Part shown: positions 1 to 9,800 of the stretch, in pieces
Numbering within the stretch: the first letter of the stretch is position 1
How the letters are laid out: the number at the start of each line of letters is the position of its first letter
From: Intestinibacter bartlettii
Lineage (GTDB): Bacteria > Bacillota > Clostridia > Peptostreptococcales > Peptostreptococcaceae
Direction of reading: 5' to 3'
DNA: 32,491 nt
NCBI RefSeq assembly: GCF_018917435.1
Contig: NZ_JAHLOQ010000038.1
Span: 1 to 32,491, forward strand
Position numbers and translations under genes: made by a program
The notes under the pieces: generated by a model
The model's database searches: none
What the model was told of the DNA's origin: nothing
Seen by the model: only the letters and a program-made list of their open reading frames with translations

Positions 1-2
1 TT

Positions 3-161
3 TTAGATAAAAACGATGAAAATTACAAAGAAGAATTCGCAATTTTTAATTTTGACAATATACAATCTAAAAAATTAAATGATAAGCAATTAAAAACTAT
101 TTTATACAATATTTTTTCTTGGGTCAATGTATTGTCTAGATTAGTTGTACAATATACATGA
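3..161 (+). CDS. Probable 3' end of a plus-strand gene entering from the left edge (partial)
   Basis: An open frame runs from the window edge to a TGA at 159-161, with no start in the window. From about residue 1 to 40 the translation looks like real protein: charged and hydrophobic residues alternate, and it is rich in K, D, N and E. The opposite strand reads as an F/L/S/C-rich string typical of antisense. The last dozen codons (from about 108 on) lie opposite sequence homologous to the GAP1-like gene, so the native C-terminus was probably replaced there by recombination. No family is recognisable from so short a piece. An alternative is that the frame is open by chance in AT-rich DNA. Confidence 0.45.
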   Translation, partial: LDKNDENYKEEFAIFNFDNIQSKKLNDKQLKTILYNIFSWVNVLSRLVVQYT

Positions 162-310
162 GATATAGGTTGATTTGAAATAGATGAATATACAGATATA
201 TCACTTTCTTTTGTATATCTTAAATAAACTGAACTTATATTGCTCAGTATCCTAGGAGTTATATCACTACTTTTTAAAACTACTTTGTCATCTTGAAATA
301 ATATTTCCAT
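23..310 (-). pseudogene. Truncated duplicate of the 5' end of the GAP1-like gene
   Basis: This 95-codon frame starts with ATG after a GGGTGATT ribosome site, much like the GGTGATAAT site of the full GAP1-like gene at 375-2660. Residues 41-68 align without gaps to residues 45-72 of that protein with 16 of 28 identities, including QP, YC, TNLD and the final E-x-I-L. Similarity stops at about base 107. The remaining 27 codons are antisense to a plausible plus-strand coding frame and resemble nothing in the intact protein. DNA identity in the aligned part is only moderate by eye, so the duplication is old or came from a related system. It is most likely a non-functional remnant; expression as a short decoy peptide cannot be excluded. 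Confidence 0.65.
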
Positions 311-328
311 TTAATCACCCAATTTCAC

Positions 329-363
329 ATATATCCATATAATTATCAATTATATGGATATAT
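329..363. repeat. Perfect 16-bp inverted repeat between GAP1-like gene and its remnant
   Basis: Arms 329-344 and 348-363 are perfectly complementary around a 3-base loop. The element lies just after the GAP1-like stop codon in the direction of transcription and just before the ribosome site of the truncated copy. No run of T follows on the minus strand, so it is not a textbook intrinsic terminator. It could stabilise the 3' end of the long operon mRNA or act as a weak terminator. Confidence 0.6.
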
Positions 364-374
364 TATCTAACATT

Positions 375-2660
375 TTATTTTTTTAAATATCTATCAATTT
401 CTTTTAATAAATCTTCATTTTCTTTATTAAAATCTTTATCCTCTTGTTTTAAAGATTTACTCATAAATACTTTTGGCATTGAAAACAAGGATTTATTTTG
501 TTTCTTATCTATATAATTCAGTAAATTATTTAGATATTTTCCTTTTATACGATACGTTTCTTTGTCTTCACCAAGTCTTATAAACATTATATAATGTTTT
601 ACATTGAGATAATTATTTTCTAATTCATCAATAAAATCTATTGCTTCATTTAAAGCATGGATTGTTTTTCTCATATCATTTAAGTCTAAAATTATCTCTC
701 GTCTTATCAAATAACGTATTTCAATATGATCATTTATATAATTATTTTTTAATCCTATATATATTCTTCTGCCCAATTTAATATTTTCCACATCATTTAC
801 TTCACTTTCACTAAATGATCTAATAATATCTTTAAATCTTTCAACCAAAATTTCATCAGTTTTTTTATTTTCGCTAAGTTCCTCTTCTATTGAAAGACTC
901 TCTTGTAGAACTCTTAATGATTTCAAATCTTTTATATCTTGTATTTGAGTAGATAAATTTTGATGCAAATTATAACTCGCTTTTTCTTTCTTATCTAAAA
1001 TATAATTTAAAGCCTCTTCTCCTAATAAATCTTGATGTCTATCTAAAAAAGCTTCCAAATCAAAGAAGTCATATTCTTTATTTTCCAAAGAATTATCTAC
1101 AATCTCTCTAAATTTAGGATATAAAACATTGTTCTTTAAAAATCTTTTATTTATCTTATATACTAGATTTTCATATATATCTTCTATTTTATTCATCTGA
1201 GATTCTAACTCTCTTAAGTTTTCGATTTTTTCTATGTCATCGCATAAATTTATTAACTTTTCTTTTTCTTCTACTATATCTCTACCTATTTCACATTCTT
1301 CAGATTTTATAAGTGATTCAGCTTTTTGTTTTATTTCTTTCTTTAGTTTTTTATAGTTTTCTCCTTGAAAATCAAGTTTTTCAAATTTTGTTACTTCATC
1401 TTCTAACGCAGACATAATGGCTTGTCCTTCATATTTGCTTTTTAATATAGGGAATATATTTTCTTCCCACCAATCTGCAATATATTTTGCATTTAAATTA
1501 ATTTTTAGATTTAGGTCATCATAATCTACGCTAAGTATATCTTCAAAAAGAAGTAAATTGTACAAGTCTTTATCTGAATCTAGGTATTCTAAACATATAT
1601 TTGAGTCTTTAGCTAAAATCTCATGAAGGTATTTATCAAAAATACTATCATTTAAATTTTCTTCAATAGAATCTAACATCTTATTAAATAACTCTTCATC
1701 TAATTCATTGTAATTTATTATATTATGTATCCAACTTTCCATCTTGCTTTTATCCGAACTTTCTCCCCATAGCTTTCTAGATAAACATATATTATATAAA
1801 TCTTTTATTGTAAGTCTTATATTTTTGTATTTTAAATCAATTAAATCAAAAAATTCTACTTTCTTATCTTCATCTAAATCTAATATATAATCTGCAACAT
1901 ATTTACTTTCCTTGCTAGAGGTTTCTTCTATTTTTCCTAAATCTAAATTAAGCAAATCTACTTTTAAATCTGAGCTGATTTTTTCATTTTCTCTAGATAA
2001 AGCTACTAACTTTATTCTATTGCTATAATTTTGATTTGGACTTCCATAAGATACAAATCCAGCTAGCTTTCTAATAAAATACGGTACATTTTTATAAATT
2101 TGTTTAATAACATCTAGGCTTCTTGCATTATAGTTATCGCCAACTGCATCAATTATTATATAGATTCTTTTTGAAATAGTTCTATAATTATCAAATAACA
2201 TAGCCAATATAGACTTGAGTGCCTTTTTTGATAATCGTTCTGTTTGTTCTAAATCTATAAGTTCACCTCTATAACTATCTATCTCATCACCTTTATAATC
2301 TTCTGAGTTTTCACTATCTATAAAAGAATATTTAAAAATATCAAAGAAAGAATCTTTAAAGCTATTTTCATCTATTTCAAATAGTCTTGCATGAGCATAT
2401 CTAGAAGGAGTAGTATATTTTAAATTTCTTCCATTTTTAGAAACTAAAATCATCTCCTTGTCTAAATATCCGTCTAAATTAGTTACACAATAAGCCAATG
2501 AAAAAGGTTGTTTAGTAATATCACTGTATTCTTCTTGATTTTTTACAAACTCATATCCTAAATAATTTTCTGTCAAAACATTAGCTGCAGCTTCACTCAA
2601 CTGAGGTGATTTTGACAGAGTTTTATAATCACTTTTATCTCTCCCATATAGTAACTGCAT
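375..2660 (-). CDS. GAP1-like GTPase-associated protein (761 aa)
   Basis: Last intact gene of the minus-strand unit, starting 11 bases after the zinc-ribbon GTPase gene and preceded by AGGTGATAAT. The N-terminus reads LLYGR (3-7), then S-P (18-19), YC-x-TNLD (57-63), and a GR...R-Y-x-H segment (78-90). This resembles the N-terminal domain described for GTPase-associated protein 1 (GAP1), found beside double-GTPase (DO-GTPase) proteins in predicted conflict systems. The middle (about 140-330) is mixed alpha/beta. Residues about 440-650 are highly charged and probably coiled coil, and the C-terminus is basic. No membrane segment or signal peptide is visible. By family knowledge it should be an adaptor or effector of the neighbouring GTPase; its biochemical activity is unknown. 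I am moderately sure of the family and not of the function. Confidence 0.7.
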   Translation of the reverse strand: MQLLYGRDKSDYKTLSKSPQLSEAAANVLTENYLGYEFVKNQEEYSDITKQPFSLAYCVTNLDGYLDKEMILVSKNGRNLKYTTPSRYAHARLFEIDENSFKDSFFDIFKYSFIDSENSEDYKGDEIDSYRGELIDLEQTERLSKKALKSILAMLFDNYRTISKRIYIIIDAVGDNYNARSLDVIKQIYKNVPYFIRKLAGFVSYGSPNQNYSNRIKLVALSRENEKISSDLKVDLLNLDLGKIEETSSKESKYVADYILDLDEDKKVEFFDLIDLKYKNIRLTIKDLYNICLSRKLWGESSDKSKMESWIHNIINYNELDEELFNKMLDSIEENLNDSIFDKYLHEILAKDSNICLEYLDSDKDLYNLLLFEDILSVDYDDLNLKINLNAKYIADWWEENIFPILKSKYEGQAIMSALEDEVTKFEKLDFQGENYKKLKKEIKQKAESLIKSEECEIGRDIVEEKEKLINLCDDIEKIENLRELESQMNKIEDIYENLVYKINKRFLKNNVLYPKFREIVDNSLENKEYDFFDLEAFLDRHQDLLGEEALNYILDKKEKASYNLHQNLSTQIQDIKDLKSLRVLQESLSIEEELSENKKTDEILVERFKDIIRSFSESEVNDVENIKLGRRIYIGLKNNYINDHIEIRYLIRREIILDLNDMRKTIHALNEAIDFIDELENNYLNVKHYIMFIRLGEDKETYRIKGKYLNNLLNYIDKKQNKSLFSMPKVFMSKSLKQEDKDFNKENEDLLKEIDRYLKK

Positions 2661-2671
2661 ATTATCACCTA

Positions 2672-4360
2672 TTATTCATGGAAGAATAAATCTTCCGGTT
2701 TAATATTTACTTTTTGTTTTATTTGGACTTCTTCAGTTTTTGCAAAAGGCCATTTTCCAGTTTTTCTTTCTTCTATTTTAATAACATCTTTTTTACCTGG
2801 AAGTATTCCTAAAACTGCGCATGTCCATAAAAATGGTTGTTCTACATTAGAAGGTTTTCTAGCTCCTCCTCCTTGAGCTAAATCTATTCCATAAGATGCT
2901 ACTGCAAATAGATTAAAATCTTCAAACATATCCTTAAATGAATATATCAGCTTATTATTTGTCTCTGTTAAATAGCGATATACCTTTTTTGTATGCTCTA
3001 TATGTTTTTCTATTGCAAAGTTGCTTTCATTATTTATATTTTCAGTAAGCTTGTCATCTTCTCCACGTCTTTCTATTAAATGAAATTCTTCTCCGATTGT
3101 ATCACTTTTAGTAATTAAAATAGCTGCCTTTTGTTTTTTCTTACCACCATTTGCTGCTTTTATAAAGTCGAGTTTTTGGTCTATTTCATAAAATAGTTTG
3201 CCTACATCTTCTACTACTTCATCATCGCCTTCTAATCTTCCCATTTCTTTTTTTCTTTTTTGTATTATAGGATCTATTTGTATTGGGTCTATACAAAACC
3301 AAAGCATATGTGAATTTGTAATTATCCTTTGATTATTGATGATAAAATCTTGATCTTGTTCAGAATAAATTTCATCATCTTCTTCTCTTACAAATACTTC
3401 ACCAGGCATATCAACAAATGTAAATATATACGATTTATCGTTTATAGATACTTCTAAACAAAATACAGGCACCCACCCATTTACAGGAGGTGTTTTAGGT
3501 ATTTTTTCATTTCTTCTATATACACTTAAAATATCGTCTACAAAAGTCTTTTTGCCTATGCTACTTTCACCTATTTTTACAAATATTTTATCATCAATAG
3601 ATTTAATTCCTGGCTCTGGATCTAGTCTATCAACAAGAGATGCAAGGTAGGCAGTTTTGCCAACACGTGCACTACCTATCATTCCAATCACAAACTGTTT
3701 ATGTTCACCTAAACTTCCCTTTATTTCTGCTCCACAGTAAGGACAACTAAGTTCATTTACTATATATCTTCTTCCATTATGTAATGTGTAGATTATATTA
3801 TCTATAAATTCATTTCCTCTATCATCTTCTTTTTTTATAATTTGATATTCTTTTATTTCTATAAGTTTTTCATCTTTAGATAATATTCTATATAGTTGTT
3901 CATAACAAACGTCTTTAGTATCTTCATCTATATCTCTCGCTCTAAACTTTACAACTTCTCTAAATCCAATTAATACATCTTCAGGAATGCGTGTACTTAC
4001 AGCAATAGTTTCTAGTCTTCGTCTACTTCTAGGTTGTACTATTGTTTCTTGCTCATCATCCTTTTTTTCAACTTCTATATCTATTTGTTTTGATGCTAAA
4101 AATAATCTTATATCATTAGTGTCTATATATCCCTTGTTGAGTAATTCTTTTACTTTATCTTCTGAGTAATTCATTCCTATTTTAATACTTTTAAAAACTT
4201 CATAATCTGTATTGTTGTTTTTTTCTTTTTTTATGTAATCAGAATGTTTTCTTAATAATTCATCAATATTAAGAGTTAATTCATTTGCCTTAAATATTTC
4301 CCCACATTTAAGGCAGTGTATATCATAGTATTCTTTTGTATTAACATCTTGTTGACTCAT
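2672..4360 (-). CDS. Zinc-ribbon P-loop GTPase, DO-GTPase-like (562 aa)
   Basis: ATG follows a strong AGGGGAG site. Two CxxC pairs (C16/C19 and C206/C209) probably build one zinc ribbon split by a long charged insert. The GTPase core follows at once: Walker A G-SARV-GKT (229-236), a G3 motif DMPG (317-320), and a G4-like TKSD (417-420) after a hydrophobic strand. These are TRAFAC-class GTPase hallmarks with Asp at the guanine-specificity position. No membrane helix is seen, so the protein is cytoplasmic. Pairing with a GAP1-like gene 11 bases downstream matches the predicted GTPase/GAP1 modules of NTP-dependent conflict systems. It probably acts as the switch of the locus, but the nucleotide-dependent partner is inferred only from gene order. 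It could belong to another uncharacterised GTPase family. Confidence 0.8.
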   Translation of the reverse strand: MSQQDVNTKEYYDIHCLKCGEIFKANELTLNIDELLRKHSDYIKKEKNNNTDYEVFKSIKIGMNYSEDKVKELLNKGYIDTNDIRLFLASKQIDIEVEKKDDEQETIVQPRSRRRLETIAVSTRIPEDVLIGFREVVKFRARDIDEDTKDVCYEQLYRILSKDEKLIEIKEYQIIKKEDDRGNEFIDNIIYTLHNGRRYIVNELSCPYCGAEIKGSLGEHKQFVIGMIGSARVGKTAYLASLVDRLDPEPGIKSIDDKIFVKIGESSIGKKTFVDDILSVYRRNEKIPKTPPVNGWVPVFCLEVSINDKSYIFTFVDMPGEVFVREEDDEIYSEQDQDFIINNQRIITNSHMLWFCIDPIQIDPIIQKRKKEMGRLEGDDEVVEDVGKLFYEIDQKLDFIKAANGGKKKQKAAILITKSDTIGEEFHLIERRGEDDKLTENINNESNFAIEKHIEHTKKVYRYLTETNNKLIYSFKDMFEDFNLFAVASYGIDLAQGGGARKPSNVEQPFLWTCAVLGILPGKKDVIKIEERKTGKWPFAKTEEVQIKQKVNIKPEDLFFHE

Positions 4361-4372
4361 TTAAAATCTCCC

Positions 4373-4912
4373 CTATACTCTCCTTTTTTCAACTTCTAAA
4401 CTGTAAGGATATTTTATCTCTAAGTTTAAATCACTTCCATTTGCAATATAAAACTTTTGCCCCTGACTTAAGTTATCTGTAAATGGAATTTTAATTCCAT
4501 CTGATATAGAACGTAAATATACTAAATCTTTTTGTATAGGCCTATCTAATCTTTTGATATTTATACATCTACAAGACATATCATCTGCATCCTCAAAAGA
4601 ATATTCTAATGTGTTCTTTCCGCCTATACATATGTAATCTGTCTCTATTTTTGATTCTTTTTGTTCCTTTCCTTTTACTACTGGAAACACAACTATTCTA
4701 TATAGACCTCTTTTTTCCATTTTATATATTTTCTCTGCATAAGCTAATCCTCCAACTTGAAGAATTGTGCCTAACTTTTCTAGTTTATCTTCTTGAAATT
4801 TTTGAAGATAAACATTTAACTCTCCATCAGTTCCAGTCCATTCCCATTCAAGTTTAATACCTTTATTTGCTTCACTATCTCCAATTAACTTTATTTGCTG
4901 ATTAGTTATCAT
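4373..4912 (-). CDS. Small beta-rich protein of unknown function (179 aa)
   Basis: I place the start at the ATG at 4912. It sits behind GTGGTGATAAT, the same site used by the GAP1-like gene. The only longer option is a TTG at 4936 that overlaps the upstream stop. The protein alternates short hydrophobic and polar stretches and is predicted mostly beta. The first 80 residues (E-W-x-W, repeated V-Y and I-V-V pairs) look like an immunoglobulin/fibronectin-type sandwich, and the second half is another beta-rich segment. There is no signal peptide, so a cytoplasmic adaptor is likely. It lies 12 bases before the GTPase gene and 16 bases after the 615-aa gene, so it is co-translated with both. I do not recognise a named family. 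Confidence 0.75.
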   Translation of the reverse strand: MITNQQIKLIGDSEANKGIKLEWEWTGTDGELNVYLQKFQEDKLEKLGTILQVGGLAYAEKIYKMEKRGLYRIVVFPVVKGKEQKESKIETDYICIGGKNTLEYSFEDADDMSCRCINIKRLDRPIQKDLVYLRSISDGIKIPFTDNLSQGQKFYIANGSDLNLEIKYPYSLEVEKRRV

Positions 4913-4928
4913 ATTATCACCACTATAC

Positions 4929-6776
4929 TTATTCAAATTTTATATCTGAAGTACTTCCACACATAATAGCTTCAAAGTAATCACAATACATCTTGTTTTT
5001 ATTAACTATTGGAGCAGGTTTGTTAATTGCATCCCCTGCAGCATAACCACTTAAATATTTAATACAATATTTATTTCTAACTTCGGTATTCATAGCATTT
5101 TCAAATTCTAGAGATAACCTATCTATATTATCTTTATATATTCCATCTAATGTAGAATATAGTAAATCTATAAATTTATCTTCTCCAATGCTTTGTACTG
5201 CTTTATTAAAACTAATACTCCATGGTATATTTTTAAAGATTTTTTGTGAATTTTGATCTTCTATAAATCCATCTATCATATGTTTAAAGTTGTAATTATT
5301 AAAAGTTGTTTTTTCCATCAAGTTATTTATCACAACAAGTGTTTTTTCTTTATTTTGTTTACATGTATCCAAATCTATATTTTGCGTATCCTTATTTTTT
5401 TCTAATTCTTTTTCGATAAGTTCAAACTTTTTATTTAAAACATATCTTTCTAGTTTTATTTTTAAATATCGATTATTACATTCTCCCATAAATGAAGATA
5501 AATCATCAGTTTTATTCAGAAATCCCTTCTCCATGTTTAGTTTATTTGTAACTTCATCGAGCTTCTTATTTGTGCTTATTTTTAATTGATTAAGTATTTT
5601 ATCTAATTTATTTACTAAATTAAATGATGAAATCTTGCTTTTTAAATCAAATTCACCAATTTCTTCATTTGAATTTAGTTCTATATATTTTATAAAATAA
5701 TCTCTATCTCCAAACAATCTTTCTTCTAAGTTGTCAAAACTAAATGCTGCATTGCTTGTATTTTTTTTGAATAGATTTCCGAAAAAACCTTTTTTCTCAG
5801 ATTTTATATATGGAATTTTTGCGCTATGTATAGGTATGTCTCTTATATGTCTAATTAAATTATCCACAGGGTATTTTTTTTCAAGATAACTGTCTATTTC
5901 ATCTTCTATTTGTTTTATATCAGCAAGACTAGGTTCAATAGCATTTTCAACATCTTCTTGATTTTTACCGATTTGTATTTCTATAAATTGTTTTAAATAA
6001 TATAGAATTAAATATTTACATAAATCGAATTTTATATATCCTATAGAAACCCAGTTACAGTCTAAATTTTCAAGCCCTACTCCTGAATAATCTTCTTTTT
6101 GCGCATTTAATTCATCTATTGATGCTCTCCAATTGAATTTTATATTTCTTGTAACTTTATAAAATATATTAGTTTCTATAGTATCAACTGCTACTTTTAA
6201 AGGTTTTTCTGAAAAAATAAAATTACTCTCACCTAAAAAATATATCTCTCCAAACTCAATTTCCTTATTTTCTATATATTCATTTACCTTGCTTACTGCT
6301 TCTCTTTTATTTTGTGCTATTTCTTCACCATATTTATCGACTACAAAATATATATCCATTTTCACTTTATAATCATCTTTTATATCAGAGATGATTTTAT
6401 TTAAATACTCATCTATATTTGATGTAAATTTGCTAGATAACATAATTATTACAGGTATATAAAAAGTATCTGTATTTGGATATATACCATTTGACATACC
6501 ACTTTTTATTTCTCTTATATCACTTAAAAGTTTTGAGGAAAAATCATCGCTTGATTCTCCCTCCTTAATATTTTTAAAATAATAACATTCAATATTCCCA
6601 TATCTAAATTTTACTTTTTCTAATATCTCTTGGCCAAAATAATCTGTTTTATCTCCAAAAATAAATGGGAGAATAAAGCAGTTTGGTCGTTCGTTATTTA
6701 TGTCTTGTTTTTGCTGTACTTTTTCAGTATATGTAGCACATATTTCTAAAACATTGTCACTATTTTTATTATCCAT
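4929..6776 (-). CDS. Unknown protein encoded next to the tubulin-like gene (615 aa)
   Basis: ATG lies 10 bases after AGGGGGA. The N-terminal 200 residues alternate predicted strands (ILPFIF 35-40, YIPVIIML 106-113, MDIYFVVD 140-147, EIYFLGES 177-184) with helices. This Rossmann-like pattern carries no P-loop or tubulin glycine loop. A lysine/phenylalanine patch follows (about 327-338, KKGFFGNLFKK), suited to touching membrane or an acidic surface. Then comes a long helical, probably coiled-coil stretch (about 380-480). No signal peptide or clear membrane segment is present. It lies 39 bases downstream of the tubulin-like gene and is probably a partner or degenerate relative of it. I do not recognise the family, and the Rossmann suggestion is only from strand pattern. 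Confidence 0.8.
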   Translation of the reverse strand: MDNKNSDNVLEICATYTEKVQQKQDINNERPNCFILPFIFGDKTDYFGQEILEKVKFRYGNIECYYFKNIKEGESSDDFSSKLLSDIREIKSGMSNGIYPNTDTFYIPVIIMLSSKFTSNIDEYLNKIISDIKDDYKVKMDIYFVVDKYGEEIAQNKREAVSKVNEYIENKEIEFGEIYFLGESNFIFSEKPLKVAVDTIETNIFYKVTRNIKFNWRASIDELNAQKEDYSGVGLENLDCNWVSIGYIKFDLCKYLILYYLKQFIEIQIGKNQEDVENAIEPSLADIKQIEDEIDSYLEKKYPVDNLIRHIRDIPIHSAKIPYIKSEKKGFFGNLFKKNTSNAAFSFDNLEERLFGDRDYFIKYIELNSNEEIGEFDLKSKISSFNLVNKLDKILNQLKISTNKKLDEVTNKLNMEKGFLNKTDDLSSFMGECNNRYLKIKLERYVLNKKFELIEKELEKNKDTQNIDLDTCKQNKEKTLVVINNLMEKTTFNNYNFKHMIDGFIEDQNSQKIFKNIPWSISFNKAVQSIGEDKFIDLLYSTLDGIYKDNIDRLSLEFENAMNTEVRNKYCIKYLSGYAAGDAINKPAPIVNKNKMYCDYFEAIMCGSTSDIKFE

Positions 6777-6815
6777 ATTGCATTATTCCCCCTAAGTTAT
6801 AATTTTCTAATTTTT

Positions 6816-9800
6816 CTATAATTCTAATATTGTTTTATAGAAATTAATCATTTCTTTTCTTAAATCGTCTAGTCCTTTTCCTAAAAAATCCATTTCCACT
6901 TCAAAGCTGTTTAATTTACTTACTTTTGTTTGAGCATCGCTTTCTACTTCATCTCTTTTTTTCATTATTGCATTTCCAACTTCTAAATTTGGATCATTTA
7001 TTTTATGCTCATATAATCTTTCTAACACTGCTCTTTGATTTGGTTGTACTGCTCCTATAAATTTTTTAAAGCAAGTAAACATTTCATAATCTCTATCTAT
7101 TTTTTCAAATGTCATATAATTAGCAAAAGTAAATTTTTCATCTAGATTTATATAATATCTCCAGAAATTCGCCTCTCTTAATATTAAACTTGTGTCTAAG
7201 CATTTTTTAAATAATCTAATGTCTTTTTCAAATTGGCTAGCTTCTTCTTGGGCTTGTGTTTGTGCCTTTATTTCGCCCATTATTTTTTCATTATATTTTT
7301 CTACTTCGGCTTTAACTTTGTTATATAGCTCTAAAGTAGCTCTCATATTTTTGTATAAATGCCAGCTCATTCTAGTAGCAAGTTTTAAATCTTCTACTGT
7401 ATTTGTCAAATGAGAATTTTTAGGTTTTATAAATTTTTTAGAAATTTGTAATCCAATATAATTAGCAAAGGCCTCTAACATATTTAATTTAAGTTTATAC
7501 TGTCCATTTTCTTTATTTGCTTCATCTGATATATATTGTTTTGTAAAACCTTCTATTTGTTTATTTAATTCATCTTCATCATTTGTAAATCCATATAATA
7601 CTCTTGCAAAATATTCACCATTTTCTTTATAAATTAATTCTTCTTCTATCATAGTATCGATATTTTCACTGATTTCTTCACAAATCTTGCTTTCGTCTTC
7701 ATTCACATAAGATGCTGAGTAATATTTTTTATTGTGAATTGATGGCAATTCTGCATAATTATCGTTATGTTCATTTAAATGTACACCTTTTGTTTTTTTG
7801 TAGCTTTTTTCATAAGCTTCTATATTGCTCATTGAATATAAAGGGACACCTAAATAACATTTAATCCAGTTTATCTTATTTTTATCACTGCTATCATATA
7901 CTGTTGAATTATCTAATGCATTTATTTTTTTTCTAAATTCAACTGCATTCCTAGGCACTGCTACTGATTTATTTGATACTAAACTATCTAAATTGAAATC
8001 AAGTTGAGTTTTATAACATACATCTGAATCTGCTTTTAACTGTTTGCAAATCTCTGTTACAGCTTGATCAAATCCTTTATCCATATAATCTTGTAAAAAC
8101 TCTTCCACTGATTTACTTACAATAGAATCATATGTTTTTTCGATAAATGCTACTAAACTCTTTCCAGGATTATACACATTAAATTCCATAGAAGTCCATT
8201 CATCTACGTTGTTTAATATGACATCAGAGAAACTATCTATTAATTCAGCATCTTTCTTTTGTTCTATTTCATGATCTAAAATACGTTTCAATCTCATATT
8301 ATTTTCATCAGCTTTAGATAAATCGACTAATGAATTAGGAAATGATTTTTGTGTTTTTTCTGGATCAGTTATAATGTCGTAATTTTCTTTTAAGATTTTC
8401 ATTATTTCATCCATAGTTTCTCTATAACCTTGTAAGTAGTTATACACTCTATTTTCAAGATGACCTACTACTTCATCTAAAGTCTCATTTATTTTTTGAT
8501 AAATATAAACTTTTCCATTTCTCGTCATTTCAATTTGATAGCATAAATCTAGATATTCTCCTATTTTTTTACCTGAGCCCATGCTAAATCTTCCACCCAT
8601 GCCATCTTTAATTTTTTGTTTTCTCTCTTCCATGGATTGGATTGATGAAGTACATCCATTTATATATTGTTGTACTTCAGTTTTTAAATCTTTCTCTATT
8701 CTAGTTATCAATCCATTTATAGGTTCTTGTCCATTTTTAACGAATCCATGTATAGCCATAAATAAATAGTTTGGCCCTTTATCTATATCTTTCATGGATT
8801 CCTTTTCATATAAACTATACTCTCTTAAAATTTGAGTTACTATTTCTTGTCTTATATTATCGTAAGCAGTAAATACTTTTTCATTTTGACACATTATTTC
8901 TTGTTTAACTTTTCTATCTACTTCTCCATTTAATACATCGTCTTTTGTAAAGTCTTTAGTTGTAGACGGCATAGTATATCTATCTTGTGCTCTGCTATAC
9001 ATTTCATTGTATTGTCTTTGAGGTGATACACCTAATTTATTCATAAGTGATGTTATTTCTGATGCACTTGGTTCTTTGTCCCATAATTTTTTTATTCTAT
9101 CCATAGTTTTATATCCTAGATAACAAGTTACTTGTTCAAACGGTAAAATTATTGAACTAGATCCAATAACCATATATTTAAAATTTGCATTCATAGGTGT
9201 ATTTTCCATTTGATCTAAAGCTACATCTACATGAGTTTGATTATCTAAGAATGATTCTATCATGAATTTGCCATCGACCATTTCTGTACTAGTTATAATA
9301 TCTATTATAAAGTCGCTTACTGTACTTATCGCATTTTCTTCACTATGCACAATTGCTCCTACTCCATCTCTGCTTCCTGTTATAAGTATGCAAGTATCAA
9401 ATACATTTGTTTTTGGATTTGTAACTTCAAAATTTGAAGAATATTTCATATTAAATCCTGCATCTTCCATATCTTCTATATTCATAAAGTAGTCTAATTC
9501 CTTTAATGCAGCATATCCATTTTCCATTATTTTGAATTTTCCAGCTCCACCTACTTCATACACATCTGGTAAAAATAAATAACCATATAATTTAAATACT
9601 TCATTATAGCCTTTTTGATTTATTACTTCTCTTACAATATAAGCTAAATCCATAAATGAACCGCTACCTGTTCCACCGCCTATACCAGCAACTATAAATA
9701 CTCTTATTTTAGAACCTAAAATTAGTCCATCTTCCATCATAAGATTTATTTTTCTTTCAATATTATTTACAATATTTCCAAATGCACCATCTGAAGTAAG

